Positions 1 to 8,800 of a DNA stretch of 64,000 nt are shown here, piece after piece. The notes under the pieces were generated by a model. The model did not search any database. It saw nothing but the letters and a program-made list of their open reading frames with translations, and had not been told where the DNA came from. The DNA is from Luteibacter sp. 9135 (GTDB lineage: Bacteria > Pseudomonadota > Gammaproteobacteria > Xanthomonadales > Rhodanobacteraceae). The translations under genes and the position numbers were made by a program. Every line of letters starts with the position of its first letter. The first letter of the stretch is position 1. The stretch spans positions 3,527,501 through 3,591,500 of the forward strand of contig NZ_JQNB01000001.1 of the NCBI RefSeq assembly GCF_000745005.1. Direction: 5' to 3'.

Positions 1-1371
1 CACGGGGAGCAGGCGCAGCGGTGCCACCAGCAGCCGCGACAACCACGGCATCAGCATCACGCCACCGGCCAGCAGCAGGGCCATGGCGATGTAACCGAAC
101 AGGGCGATGCCGCCGACGGCGGGCAGCAACGACGCGCCGAGTGCCGCGGCCAGCAGCACCAGCGCCGGCCGCACCCGCGCGGGCGTGCGCGGATCGACGG
201 CATCGCCGGCGTTCTTGATCGCGATGCCCGGCGCGATGCGCGAGGCCGCCAGTGCGGGCACCATGCTGCCCAGCACGGCCGCGCCGACGCCGAGCGCGCC
301 AAAGACGAGCGCTGGCCAGGGCGCGAACACCAGCCGGGGCGCCTGGCCGTGGAAGTATCCGCCACCCAGGTCGCCGCCGAGCATCGTCAGCGCCAGCTGG
401 GCCAGGCCCAGACCCAGGCCGATGCCTGCCGCCGCGCCGAGCAGGCCCAGTGCCAGCGCCTCGCCAAGTATCTGGGCGAGCAGGCTGCCCTTCGCCATGC
501 CCAGTACCCGCAGCAGCGCCAGTTGCGACCGTCGTCGGGCCACCGAGAGAGATTGCGCGGAATAGACCAGGAAGCCGCCCGTGAGCAGGGCGATCAGCGC
601 CAGCATGTCGAGGTTGACCCGATACGCCGCGGACAGGCCGTCGTTACGGGCGACATCGCTGGCGGCATCCGCGATCACCACGTCGGCCGGAAGGCTTTCG
701 CGAATGGCCCGCCGGACCGCGGCACCATCGGACGACGGTGCCAGATGGACGTCCAACCGTTGCAACCTGCCCAGGGCGCCGAAACGCCACTGCGCCGCCG
801 CGATATCCATGACGGCGCGCGGCTGGGCACCCTCGGGAAGGCTGCCGGCGATGCGCACTTGGCGGCTGCGCCCGTTGGCGGTGAGGGTCACTGTCTCGCC
901 CGGCGCACGGCCGACGATCTTCTGGATGCCCTGGGAAAGATAGATCGCGTCACCGGCAAGCAGGCCGCCCATGGCACCGGCATCGATCGGCCCCGTGGCC
1001 TGTCCGGTGGGCGCCGGGCGCAACAGGTCGACGCCCTCCAGCGATACCGGCGTCGTGCCGTCGAGGGTGGCCGGCAACACCACCACGGGTGATACGTCGA
1101 TGTCGGCCAGGCGCGCCACCCGCGGATAAAGCATCTCGTCGAAACCCAGCGGACTGGCCGAGCGCAGGGTGAGATCCGCCGCTCCGCTGACCGCGTGCAC
1201 GGCCTTGTCGAACTCGCCCAGCGCCGACGCGTTGATCAGGTGCACCGCGAAGCCGAGCGAGACGCCCAGCGCAATGGCCAGCACCGCCGACAACGCGCGG
1301 CCGGGATAGGCGCGCCACTCGCTGCCGAGCAGCCAGCGGCCAGCAAGGGGCAGCAGTCGGCGCTCAGCCAC
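1..1371 (-). CDS. FtsX-like ABC transporter permease (partial)
   Basis: This is the N-terminal 457 residues of an inner-membrane permease that continues past the window edge. It is open from a GTG start to base 1. The N-terminus has a basic segment, a first membrane helix (ALSAVLAIALGVSLGF) and then a large periplasmic-type region. Near the window edge come further helices (IALFGYIAMALLLAGGVML) ending LRLLPV, typical of large YbbP/FtsX-like permeases of about 830 residues. The GTG start overlaps the stop of the upstream ATPase gene, so the two are translationally coupled and form one transporter. Families of this type move lipids, lipoproteins or peptides; the substrate cannot be told from sequence. 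Confidence 0.85.
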   Translation of the reverse strand, partial: MAERRLLPLAGRWLLGSEWRAYPGRALSAVLAIALGVSLGFAVHLINASALGEFDKAVHAVSGAADLTLRSASPLGFDEMLYPRVARLADIDVSPVVVLPATLDGTTPVSLEGVDLLRPAPTGQATGPIDAGAMGGLLAGDAIYLSQGIQKIVGRAPGETVTLTANGRSRQVRIAGSLPEGAQPRAVMDIAAAQWRFGALGRLQRLDVHLAPSSDGAAVRRAIRESLPADVVIADAASDVARNDGLSAAYRVNLDMLALIALLTGGFLVYSAQSLSVARRRSQLALLRVLGMAKGSLLAQILGEALALGLLGAAAGIGLGLGLAQLALTMLGGDLGGGYFHGQAPRLVFAPWPALVFGALGVGAAVLGSMVPALAASRIAPGIAIKNAGDAVDPRTPARVRPALVLLAAALGASLLPAVGGIALFGYIAMALLLAGGVMLMPWLSRLLVAPLRLLPV

Positions 1372-2026
1372 GCGGCACGAGACCCTGCTGCGACAACACG
1401 AGGGTGCGATCCGCCGCGGCCGCCGCCACGGCGGAATGGGTCACCAGCAGCACCGCGGCGCCGGCCTCGCGCACGCGCTCGACGAACAACGCGAGCGTGC
1501 GCGCCGCGGTCTCGGGATCGAGGTTGCCCGTGGGTTCGTCGGCCAGGATCAACCCGGGTCGGTGGACCAGGGCCCGCGCGACCGCCACGCGCTGCAACTC
1601 GCCGCCCGACAGTTCCCGCGGATAGGCGCCGCCGCGGCCACCCAGGCCCACCGCCACGAGCATGGCTTCGGCGGCAAGCAGGGATTCGCCCGCTTCGCGT
1701 CCCTGCAGGGCCAGCGGCAACGCCACGTTGTGCGCCAGATCCAGGTGCGGCAGCACATGGAACGCCTGGAACACGAAGCCGATGCTGTCGCGACGCAGCG
1801 CCGTGCGGCCATCGTCGTCCAGGCCGGCGATGTCGGTGCCGCCGATACGCACCTGCCCCGCATCGGGGGTATCCAGACCCGCGATGAGGTTCAGCAGCGT
1901 GGACTTGCCCGCACCGGATTCGCCGGTGACGGCGACGAATTCACCGGGGGCCAGCGCCAGATCGAGGCCATCGAACAGCGTGCGGCCTCCGGGCACCGTC
2001 TTGACCAGTCCATCGACCCTGAGCAT
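1364..2026 (-). CDS. ABC transporter ATP-binding protein (LolD/YbbA type)
   Basis: This is a 220-residue nucleotide-binding subunit. It has a Walker A (GESGAGKST), a Q-loop region (GFVFQAFHVLPH), the signature LSGGELQR, a Walker B (LILADEPTG) and an H-loop (LLVTHS). The length and the inserted VFQAFHVLPHLDLAHNV stretch match the LolD/MacB/YbbA group, which pairs with FtsX-like permeases such as the one whose start it overlaps. I use the ATG beginning MLRVDGL; a TTG six codons upstream is less likely. It drives the adjacent permease at the cytoplasmic face of the inner membrane. Confidence 0.9.
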   Translation of the reverse strand: MLRVDGLVKTVPGGRTLFDGLDLALAPGEFVAVTGESGAGKSTLLNLIAGLDTPDAGQVRIGGTDIAGLDDDGRTALRRDSIGFVFQAFHVLPHLDLAHNVALPLALQGREAGESLLAAEAMLVAVGLGGRGGAYPRELSGGELQRVAVARALVHRPGLILADEPTGNLDPETAARTLALFVERVREAGAAVLLVTHSAVAAAAADRTLVLSQQGLVPRG

Positions 2027-2056
2027 CCGGTATGACCTGCGCAAAACCCCAGTGTA

Positions 2057-3805
2057 TCAATGACGCGCTTCGCGCCGTGAATGCGTCCGTCCGGCATACA
2101 GCGCGCGGTCGGCCTCGGCGATCACTTCATCGACGGACGCGCCCGCCTCGCGCAGCGCGACGCCCATGCTGAGCGACACGCCTGTCACGGCCTGCGCGCG
2201 GGCGACATGGGCAAGTGCCTCGTCGACGCGCTGCGGATCGCGCAGGATCACGATGAACTCGTCCCCACCCATGCGCACCACCACGTCGCCCGGGACACAC
2301 GCGCCGCGCAGGATATCGGCGACGGCAAGCAGCAATTCGTCGCCACGCTGGTGGCCGTGCGTGTCGTTGACCTGCTTGAAGTGGTCGATATCCACGGCGA
2401 TACACGCCCAGCGCATGTCGTCGCCCTGATCGGCCTCGAACCCGGCGAGGTAGCGCCGGTTCATCGCATGGGTGAGCGCGTCGCGCGTGGACCAGTCCAG
2501 CAGGGTTTTCTCGTAACTCTTCTGGGCCGTGACGTCCTGGGCGTGGCCCAGCACGTAGGGATCTTCCGCGTCGGTATCCAGCACGTTCTGGTAGCGCCAG
2601 TAACGGATGGAACCGTCCTGCGCCACCAGTTCGAACATGCCGGCATCGATGCGGTGCTCCCGTATACGCTCCAGATAAAGGTCCAGGTAGACCCGACGCT
2701 CCGGCCGCATGAAGTCGCCCAGGCTGCGGCCGAGGATGTCACCCATGCCGTAACCGATCGAAGCGGCGGCGGCGGGATTGACCGCGAGCACGATGCCTTC
2801 CAGGTCGTGCGTGCAGATCAGGCCCAGCGAATACTGGAACAGCTTGCGAAAACGCCGCTCGCTCGTTTCCAGCGCTTGCATGGCGCGGCGGCGGTCGGTG
2901 ATGTCCTGCAGCGCGCCGGAAAGCTTCACGGGAATATCGTCCTCCCGTTCCAGCGCACCCACGGCACGCACCCAGATCGGCCGCCCGCGGGCCGTCACCA
3001 TGGGCAGTTCCATGTCCCATGGCAGATTCTTTTCCATGGCGGCGGCGATCGCTTCGGCCAGCAGCGGTCGCGCCTCGGGCGCGTAGTAACCCACCGCCTC
3101 GTCGAGTGACGGCTGGTAGCCCGCCGCCACCTCGTGAATGCGGCAGGTCTGTTCCGACCAGCGCACCGTGCTGCTCGCCAGGTCGAGTTCCCAGCCGCCC
3201 ACACCGGCCACGTTGCCCGTGCGATGCAGGAACGCCTCGCTGGCGCGCAGTTCCCTTTCCAGGTGGCGTGCGTGGGCCGACTCGCTTTCGGCGGCCTCGC
3301 GCTGGCGGACCAGTTCGGCGCGTTGGGCGATGGCCAGGCCGGCGGCATGTCCCAGATGCTTGAGGACACCCACCTGCTCCGCGGACAGGCTACCGGGCGC
3401 GCTGTCCATGACGCATAGCGCGCCCAGCACCGTGCCGTCGGCCAGGTCGATGGGCACCCCCGTGTAGGCGCGGATATGGGGCTGGCCCATCACCAGGGGG
3501 TTCGCGGTGAAACGCGGATCGTCCAGCGTATCGGCCACCTCGAAAACCCGCCCGCTGTGCACCACGTGCTGGCAGAAGGCGTATTCCCGCGGTGCCGCGT
3601 TCGCACCCTCCAGGCCGACGTTGGCCTTGAACCATGTCCGCGATGCATCGACCAGGCTGAGCAGGGACATCGGGCGCCGGGCGACCAGCGCCGCAGCCCG
3701 CACCAGTTCGTCGAAGACGGGCTCGGATGGCGTATCCAGTATCCGCAAGGCATGCAGGGTGGCGAGGCGCTCGCTTTCCGTGATGCCCGTGACGCCCGGG
3801 GTCAT
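2057..3805 (-). CDS. GAF-PAS-PAS-GGDEF diguanylate cyclase
   Basis: This 582-residue soluble signalling protein should make cyclic di-GMP from two GTP. In order it has an N-terminal GAF domain (about residues 10-155, with the AFCQHVV and GVPIDLADGTVLGALCVMD stretches), a short coiled coil, two PAS domains (about 195-295 and 310-415) and a C-terminal GGDEF domain (about 425-580) with an intact MGGDEFIV active site. The inhibitory RxxD site expected five residues before GGDEF is absent (VPGD there), so product inhibition may be weak. No membrane segment is present, so it senses a cytoplasmic signal. I chose the ATG of MTPGVTGITE, where the family-like GAF sequence begins; an in-frame start 22 codons earlier exists. 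Confidence 0.88.
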   Translation of the reverse strand: MTPGVTGITESERLATLHALRILDTPSEPVFDELVRAAALVARRPMSLLSLVDASRTWFKANVGLEGANAAPREYAFCQHVVHSGRVFEVADTLDDPRFTANPLVMGQPHIRAYTGVPIDLADGTVLGALCVMDSAPGSLSAEQVGVLKHLGHAAGLAIAQRAELVRQREAAESESAHARHLERELRASEAFLHRTGNVAGVGGWELDLASSTVRWSEQTCRIHEVAAGYQPSLDEAVGYYAPEARPLLAEAIAAAMEKNLPWDMELPMVTARGRPIWVRAVGALEREDDIPVKLSGALQDITDRRRAMQALETSERRFRKLFQYSLGLICTHDLEGIVLAVNPAAAASIGYGMGDILGRSLGDFMRPERRVYLDLYLERIREHRIDAGMFELVAQDGSIRYWRYQNVLDTDAEDPYVLGHAQDVTAQKSYEKTLLDWSTRDALTHAMNRRYLAGFEADQGDDMRWACIAVDIDHFKQVNDTHGHQRGDELLLAVADILRGACVPGDVVVRMGGDEFIVILRDPQRVDEALAHVARAQAVTGVSLSMGVALREAGASVDEVIAEADRALYAGRTHSRREARH

Positions 3806-3883
3806 TGCATCGTCACGCTCCGGCAGGACCTCGGGTCCGGTATCGCGCCCACGGTGGCAAGATCGCGTCAAGACGACAGTCCT

Positions 3884-4288
3884 TCAGGGCTGCGAGGTAA
3901 GAAGTATGCCCTCGCCGGTCAGCGAACGCACCAGGCGAACCGAAGCATGACAGACAGCCACCGCGCCGCACGTGTCGTGCGAGACCAGGGCGATCTCCAG
4001 GGCTTCGGCCTCGACGGCCACCTCCGACAACCCGCGCCGACGACCGGCGCGCTGCAGGCGATGGGCGCGGAAGGCCGCCTCGTGGATGTCGTCGCGATGC
4101 AGGGCAGCGAACAGTGCCGAGGCCTCGGTCGCGGCATCGTGCCTGCCCCACCAGACGCCTTCGCTGATCCACGGCGCGGCACGGCTGGCCAGCGACGCGC
4201 CACCCGGCAGGGCAAAGACTTCACCGAGACGACGCTGGAGCGTCATCCGCCAGACCAGACGCTCCACCAGTTCGCGCAGCACCACCAT
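3884..4288 (-). CDS. small Hpt-like protein
   Basis: This 134-residue protein starts at an ATG with a good ribosome site (GGGAGAGG, six bases upstream). The middle contains AHRLQRAGRRRGLSEVAVEA, which follows the histidine-phosphotransfer motif HxLKGxxxxxGL. His76 would be the phosphoacceptor, but the usual Lys and Gly after it are Gln and Arg. It lies 78 bp upstream of the GGDEF gene on the same strand, so the two may be co-transcribed. A phosphorelay role is an inference from this one motif; it could instead be an unrelated helical protein. Confidence 0.6.
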   Translation of the reverse strand: MVVLRELVERLVWRMTLQRRLGEVFALPGGASLASRAAPWISEGVWWGRHDAATEASALFAALHRDDIHEAAFRAHRLQRAGRRRGLSEVAVEAEALEIALVSHDTCGAVAVCHASVRLVRSLTGEGILLTSQP

Positions 4289-4657
4289 GTCGCCTCTCCC
4301 GATCCGAAGGCCGGCAAGGGGGCCGACATGAGGTGTAAAGCAAGAGCCGTGCCGCACCAACCTATCTTCAATTCAACAGGTTAGATCGCCCAGTTCCCTA
4401 TGCCGGGTCAATTCATGGCCACTTTTGTCACTTTTTATCCACGGCAGGCACGTCGCACCGGCCATGAGCGGCGATATGTCGGTGCCACCGACGTCCGAGC
4501 CCCGCCAAAGAACCCGGGCTCAGCCCAGCGGAACGCAGCGAAACACCGGAAAACCCCGGCGCCACGTTGACATTCGCAGAATAGTGCACGAGCATGGATT
4601 TTCATTCGGCCTTCCAGACGTCCATAAGCCACGACGCTTCCGGGGAAAAAATCCATC
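4289..4657. other. intergenic region upstream of leader ORF
   Basis: This stretch separates the divergent Hpt-like gene and the leader/TonB-receptor unit. I see no convincing coding sequence. It holds a possible -35 box (TTGACA at 4567-4572) serving the plus strand, and an AACCT/AGGTT inverted repeat near 4359-4382. Promoters for both directions presumably lie here. Confidence 0.5.
4567..4596 (+). promoter_or_regulatory. possible promoter of leader ORF and TonB receptor
   Basis: A perfect TTGACA hexamer sits at 4567-4572. The hexamer 17 bases further on is GAGCAT, a poor -10. A start near 4602 would give about 55 bases of leader before the GTG of the small ORF. Only the -35 is convincing. 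Confidence 0.3.
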
Positions 4658-4735
4658 GTGACCACGCAGCAGCCCATCCACACGCCTTCCACGATCGCCC
4701 TGTCGATCGTGGCGTGTCGCTGTTGTCGTAGCTGA
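4658..4735 (+). CDS. Cys-rich leader peptide (25 codons), putative attenuator
   Basis: A GTG-initiated 25-codon ORF begins VTTQQPIHTP and ends in the cluster ACRCCRS before a TGA, that is three Cys codons within four codons next to the stop. A GGGGA stretch lies about 12 bases upstream. An inverted repeat covers codons 11-18, immediately before the Cys codons, and a second GC-rich hairpin follows the stop. The TonB receptor start is 112 bases downstream. The layout is that of a ribosome-mediated attenuator in which stalling at Cys codons would change RNA folding or Rho access. Cysteine-tract leader peptides are known upstream of sulfur-assimilation genes in Actinobacteria; the assignment here is inference. 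Confidence 0.6.
   Translation: MTTQQPIHTPSTIALSIVACRCCRS
4689..4712 (+). promoter_or_regulatory. hairpin inside the leader ORF
   Basis: CCACGATC at 4689-4696 and GATCGTGG at 4705-4712 form a perfect 8-bp stem with an 8-base loop. It ends just before the Cys codons, so a ribosome stalled at those codons would melt or mask its 3' arm. Confidence 0.6.
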
Positions 4736-4744
4736 TGTTTCGCT

Positions 4745-4763
4745 GCCGGCGCGCGTCGCCGGC
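4745..4763 (+). promoter_or_regulatory. GC-rich hairpin after the leader stop
   Basis: GCCGGCG (4745-4751) and CGCCGGC (4757-4763) make a 7-bp all-GC stem with a 5-base loop. It has no U-tract, so it is not a classical intrinsic terminator. The C-rich, G-poor run that follows (CACCCTTCCCCGTTCACCC) would suit Rho loading. Confidence 0.5.
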
Positions 4764-4847
4764 GCGGCACCCTTCCCCGTTCACCCGGCGGCCCGGCGCC
4801 TTCGCGTCGGCGCGCGGTCGCCCCTGAAAAACCAAGGAAACCGCCCC

Positions 4848-7220
4848 ATGAAGCATGCCTTGCCCGTGCGCCTGTCGCTGTCCGTCCTGGTCGCGGCGCA
4901 AACCCTCGTTTCCGCCGCGCATGCACAGGACGACACCACGAAACTGCAGACCGTGGTGGTCACCGGCACACGCTCGGTCGATCGCAGCCAGAGCAGTTCG
5001 CTCTCGCCCATCGATGTGGTGTCGGCCCAGGACCTGCAATCCTTCGGCGATACGCAGCTGGGTGCGATCCTGTCCCGGCTTGCACCGTCGCTCAACTTTC
5101 CCCGTGCGCCGGGCAACGACGGTTCCGGCATCGTTCGTCCGGCCGCCCTGCGCGGCCTGTCGCCGGACCAGACGCTGGTGCTGGTGAACGGCAAGCGCTG
5201 GCACACCAGTGCCCTGCTCAACCTGCAGGGTGCGCTCGGGCGGGGTTCGGCCCCGGCCGACCTCAACGCGATTCCGGTCTCGGCGATCGACCATATCGAG
5301 ATCCTGCGTGACGGTGCCTCCGCGCAATATGGCTCCGACGCCATCGCGGGGGTCATCAACGTGGTGCTCAAGGGCGCGGCGGGCACGGGTACCAACACCG
5401 CCAGCATCACCGCGGGGCGCTACAGCGCGGGCGACGGCCGGCAGTGGCAGGGCGAGGCCAGCCTGGGCGTGCCGCTGGGCGGCGACAAGGGCTGGGCACG
5501 CCTGAGCCTGGTCCAGGGCCATGCGGATGCGACCAACCGCGGCGGCCGCGACTATCGCGACCCGTCGTCACCGGTCTACGGCCAACGCACGCAGCGCATC
5601 GGCGAGCCCGATATCCGCAACCACCAGGCTCTTCTGAATGTGCAGTACGCACTGTCGGCCGGCGTGGACGCCTACGCGTTCGCCAGCACCAGTAGCCGCG
5701 AGGGCACCTCCCCCGCCCTGTTCCGCACCTACGACAGCGCGCGCAACGTGCGGTCGATCTATCCTGAGGGCTACCTGCCCCTGAACGACGTACGCTCGAT
5801 CGACAGCGCGCTCGTGGCCGGCGTGAGAGGCACCACCACCCACGGGTGGCGCTGGGACATCAGCGGCAACTACGGCCGCGACAGGGTCGGGATCGACCCC
5901 ATCCACACGCTCAACGTCGATCTTGGCGACGCCAGCCCGACGCGATTCAACGCGGGGCGGCTGACCGCGACGCAGAAAGCCTTCGATGTGGACGTGGCGC
6001 GCGACCTGGAGGTCGGCTGGCTGCGCAATCCGCTGACGCTGGCCTTCGGGCTGGAATACCTGCACCAGCAGTACGCCATCGATGCGGGCGATCCGTCCTC
6101 GTACCTCGGCACCGGCGCGCAAGGCTTCCCGGGGTTCCAGCCAGGCGACGCCGGCAGCCACGCCCGCCACGATGTCGCGGGCTACCTGAGCCTGGAAAAC
6201 CAGATCACCGATAAACTCAGCGGCTCGCTGGCCGTGCGTCACGAGCACTACAGCGACTTCGGCAACACGACGTCGGGCACGCTCTCGGCCCGCTACGACT
6301 TCACCGATGCCTTTGCGCTGCGCGGCACGGCCGCCACGGGATTCCGCGCACCGTCCTTACCGCAGCAGTTCTACACCACCACCTCGACCAACGTCATCGG
6401 CGGCGTCCCGACGCAGATCCGCAACTTCGCGGTGAGCGACCCCGTCGCGCGTGCCCTCGGCGCCGAGCCGCTGAAGCCCGAGAAGTCACACAACTACACG
6501 TTGGGCGCGGTCTATGCGCCGGGCGCATGGACACTATCGCTCGACCTGTACCAGATCACCATCGGCAACCGCGTCGTGCCATCCGAAAACCTGGTGGGCG
6601 ATGCCGTGCGGGCTTACCTGGACAGCCAGGGCTTCGCCCATATCCAGGGCGGCAGCTATTTCACCAACGCGCTGAAGACGCGTACGCGCGGCGTCGACCT
6701 CAGCAGTGGCTACCGCCTCGACCTGGGCGACGCCGGCAGACTACAGTTCACCGCGGCCTACAACCGCAACCACACATCGATCCTCTCGGTCGCGCCGAAC
6801 CCGGCGTCGCTGGCGCAGAACGGGCTGGAACTGGTGCGCGTCGGCCACATCGCCCAGGGTTACATCACGCGCGGCGCGCCGCGTGACAAGATCGCACTGG
6901 GCACCGATTACGGGCGGGGCCGATGGAACCTGCACGGCGCCCTGACCCGTTACGGCGAATTCACCGTGAACCAGGACCCGGTCGGCAACCCGGGTTTCGA
7001 CCAGGTGTTTCCGGCACGCTGGCTGCTCGACCTGTCCGCCAGCTACGCGACCCATGGCTGGACGTTCACGGCCGGCGTGGACAACCTCACCAACGTCTAT
7101 CCGCAGAAATACAAGACCGGCAGCGACGGCGCGGTCGGCGGCACGTGGCCGTATCCCGACTACTCGCCGTTCGGCTACAGCGGTCGCTACCTGTACACGC
7201 GGGTGGCCTATCGCTGGTGA
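4848..7220 (+). CDS. TonB-dependent outer-membrane receptor
   Basis: This 790-residue receptor has a signal peptide ending near AHA, a TonB-box-like TVVVTGTR, a plug domain (about residues 35-170, with LNAIPVSAIDHIEILRDGAS and YGSDAIAGVINVVL) and a 22-strand-type barrel ending in aromatic YTRVAYRW. AAGGAAA lies nine bases before the ATG. It would import a scarce nutrient using TonB energy. The Cys-codon leader upstream hints that the substrate is a sulfur compound, but the receptor itself does not reveal it. The gene ends tail-to-tail with the next kinase gene, overlapping it by 13 bp. Confidence 0.9.
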   Translation: MKHALPVRLSLSVLVAAQTLVSAAHAQDDTTKLQTVVVTGTRSVDRSQSSSLSPIDVVSAQDLQSFGDTQLGAILSRLAPSLNFPRAPGNDGSGIVRPAALRGLSPDQTLVLVNGKRWHTSALLNLQGALGRGSAPADLNAIPVSAIDHIEILRDGASAQYGSDAIAGVINVVLKGAAGTGTNTASITAGRYSAGDGRQWQGEASLGVPLGGDKGWARLSLVQGHADATNRGGRDYRDPSSPVYGQRTQRIGEPDIRNHQALLNVQYALSAGVDAYAFASTSSREGTSPALFRTYDSARNVRSIYPEGYLPLNDVRSIDSALVAGVRGTTTHGWRWDISGNYGRDRVGIDPIHTLNVDLGDASPTRFNAGRLTATQKAFDVDVARDLEVGWLRNPLTLAFGLEYLHQQYAIDAGDPSSYLGTGAQGFPGFQPGDAGSHARHDVAGYLSLENQITDKLSGSLAVRHEHYSDFGNTTSGTLSARYDFTDAFALRGTAATGFRAPSLPQQFYTTTSTNVIGGVPTQIRNFAVSDPVARALGAEPLKPEKSHNYTLGAVYAPGAWTLSLDLYQITIGNRVVPSENLVGDAVRAYLDSQGFAHIQGGSYFTNALKTRTRGVDLSSGYRLDLGDAGRLQFTAAYNRNHTSILSVAPNPASLAQNGLELVRVGHIAQGYITRGAPRDKIALGTDYGRGRWNLHGALTRYGEFTVNQDPVGNPGFDQVFPARWLLDLSASYATHGWTFTAGVDNLTNVYPQKYKTGSDGAVGGTWPYPDYSPFGYSGRYLYTRVAYRW

Positions 7221-8800
7221 TCGGCCTGTGCCGGCACACGGGTCACGCCATCGAGCGCTTCCGCCAGCTCGGCCGCACCGACCGGCTTGACCAGGTGCCG
7301 GTCGAAACCGGCGCCCGTACTGGCCAGCTTGTCGGATGCCTGGCCCCAGCCGGTCTGCGCGATGATCGGCAGGTGGCCCAGATCGGCATCCTGGCGAAAC
7401 GCGCGGCACAGGTCGTAGCCGCTCATCGCGGGCATGCCGACGTCCAGGAGCACTACATCCGGCTGGAACGTCCGCGCCGCCGCGACGGCCTCGCGCGGGT
7501 CGAGCACTACCTGGTGACGGTGCCCCATGTCGTGCAACAGCCAGCCGAGCGTCTGCGCGACATCGGCGTTATCGTCGACCACCAGTACGCTCAGTGACCG
7601 GCCATGCGCCTCATCGGGCGCGCGCGCCGAGGCCTCGTCGACCTGCTCCAGCGGCAACAGCGGCAGGCGGACCGTGAAGCGACTGCCCTGGCCCTCGCCA
7701 ACACTGCTGACCGCGATGGTGCCCCGGTGCATGCCTACCAGCTGCCTGACCAGGGCCAGGCCGATTCCCAGCCCACCCTGCGACCGGGTGAGGTGCTCAC
7801 CGACCTGGGTGAACAACTCGAAGATGTTGGCCTGCATGGACGCCGGTATGCCCATGCCGTTATCGGACACCACGATGACCACCTCGTCGCCTTCGCGGAA
7901 GGCCTCGACGCCGAGCTGCCCCTCGGTCGGCGTGTACTTGGCGGCGTTGTTCACCAGGTTGCCGACGACCTGCACCAGGCGCGTCTTGTCGCCCTCCAGC
8001 CACATCGGCTGCGGCGATACGTCCACGCGCAGCGCGTGCCTGCCACCGTCGATGAACGGCTGGCTCGCTTCCAGGGCCGCCTGCACGATCTCGGCCACCG
8101 TGACCTTCTGCCGCTGTAAGGTGATCTTGCCCTGGCTGACCCGCGACACATCCAGCAGGTCGTCAACCAGTCGCACCAGGTGCACCAGCTGACGATCCAT
8201 CACACCGTGGATCTGCTCGACACGCTCGGGCGACGGGTGGCCGCGCAAGACATCCAGGCCCATGCGCAACGGGGTCAGCGGGTTGCGCAGTTCATGCGCC
8301 AGGATGGCCAGGAACTGGTCCTTGTAGCGATCCGACCGGGTCAGTGTTTCCGCGTAGGCCTCCAGGCGATCACGCTGGGCGGCGATCTGCTGCTTCTGGC
8401 GATAGAGGTCGAAGAAGACGTTGGCCTTGCTTCGCAGGATGTCCCATTCGATGGGCTTCTGGATGAAGTCGACCGCGCCGGCTTCGTAGCCGCGGAATTT
8501 GCGCTGGTTGTCCGTCGTGCTGGCGGTGAGGAAGATGATCGGCACATGGCGCGTTCGCTCGTTGCCGCGCATCAGTTCGGCCAGCTCGAAGCCGTCCATG
8601 CCGGGCATCTGCACGTCCAGCAGCCCCAGGGCCACGTCGTGCACCAGCAACAGCTCCAGGGCTTCCTCGCCCGATCGCGCCTTCAGCAGCACCAGGTCGT
8701 CGCGTCGCAGCAGCGCCTCGAGCGACAGCAGGTTGTCGTCGAGGTCGTCCACCAGCAGGACATACACCGGGCTCAGGGTGGCATCGGCTTCTTTAAGCAT
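7208..8800 (-). CDS. REC-HisKA-HATPase-REC hybrid kinase
   Basis: This 530-residue cytoplasmic hybrid kinase has an N-terminal receiver (about residues 12-130, phospho-Asp in GLLDVQMPG), a short coiled coil, a HisKA domain with the H-box LAHELRNPLTPL, a HATPase domain (N-box VGNLVNNAAKYT, G-boxes DNGMGIP and GGLGIGLAL) and a C-terminal receiver (VVLLDVGMPAMSG). It has no sensor or membrane domain, so its input probably comes by phosphotransfer to the first receiver. The ATG of MLKEADATL overlaps the end of the cheR-like gene by 8 bp, which marks translational coupling with the CheR and large hybrid-kinase genes upstream. Confidence 0.9.
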   Translation of the reverse strand: MLKEADATLSPVYVLLVDDLDDNLLSLEALLRRDDLVLLKARSGEEALELLLVHDVALGLLDVQMPGMDGFELAELMRGNERTRHVPIIFLTASTTDNQRKFRGYEAGAVDFIQKPIEWDILRSKANVFFDLYRQKQQIAAQRDRLEAYAETLTRSDRYKDQFLAILAHELRNPLTPLRMGLDVLRGHPSPERVEQIHGVMDRQLVHLVRLVDDLLDVSRVSQGKITLQRQKVTVAEIVQAALEASQPFIDGGRHALRVDVSPQPMWLEGDKTRLVQVVGNLVNNAAKYTPTEGQLGVEAFREGDEVVIVVSDNGMGIPASMQANIFELFTQVGEHLTRSQGGLGIGLALVRQLVGMHRGTIAVSSVGEGQGSRFTVRLPLLPLEQVDEASARAPDEAHGRSLSVLVVDDNADVAQTLGWLLHDMGHRHQVVLDPREAVAAARTFQPDVVLLDVGMPAMSGYDLCRAFRQDADLGHLPIIAQTGWGQASDKLASTGAGFDRHLVKPVGAAELAEALDGVTRVPAQADHQR

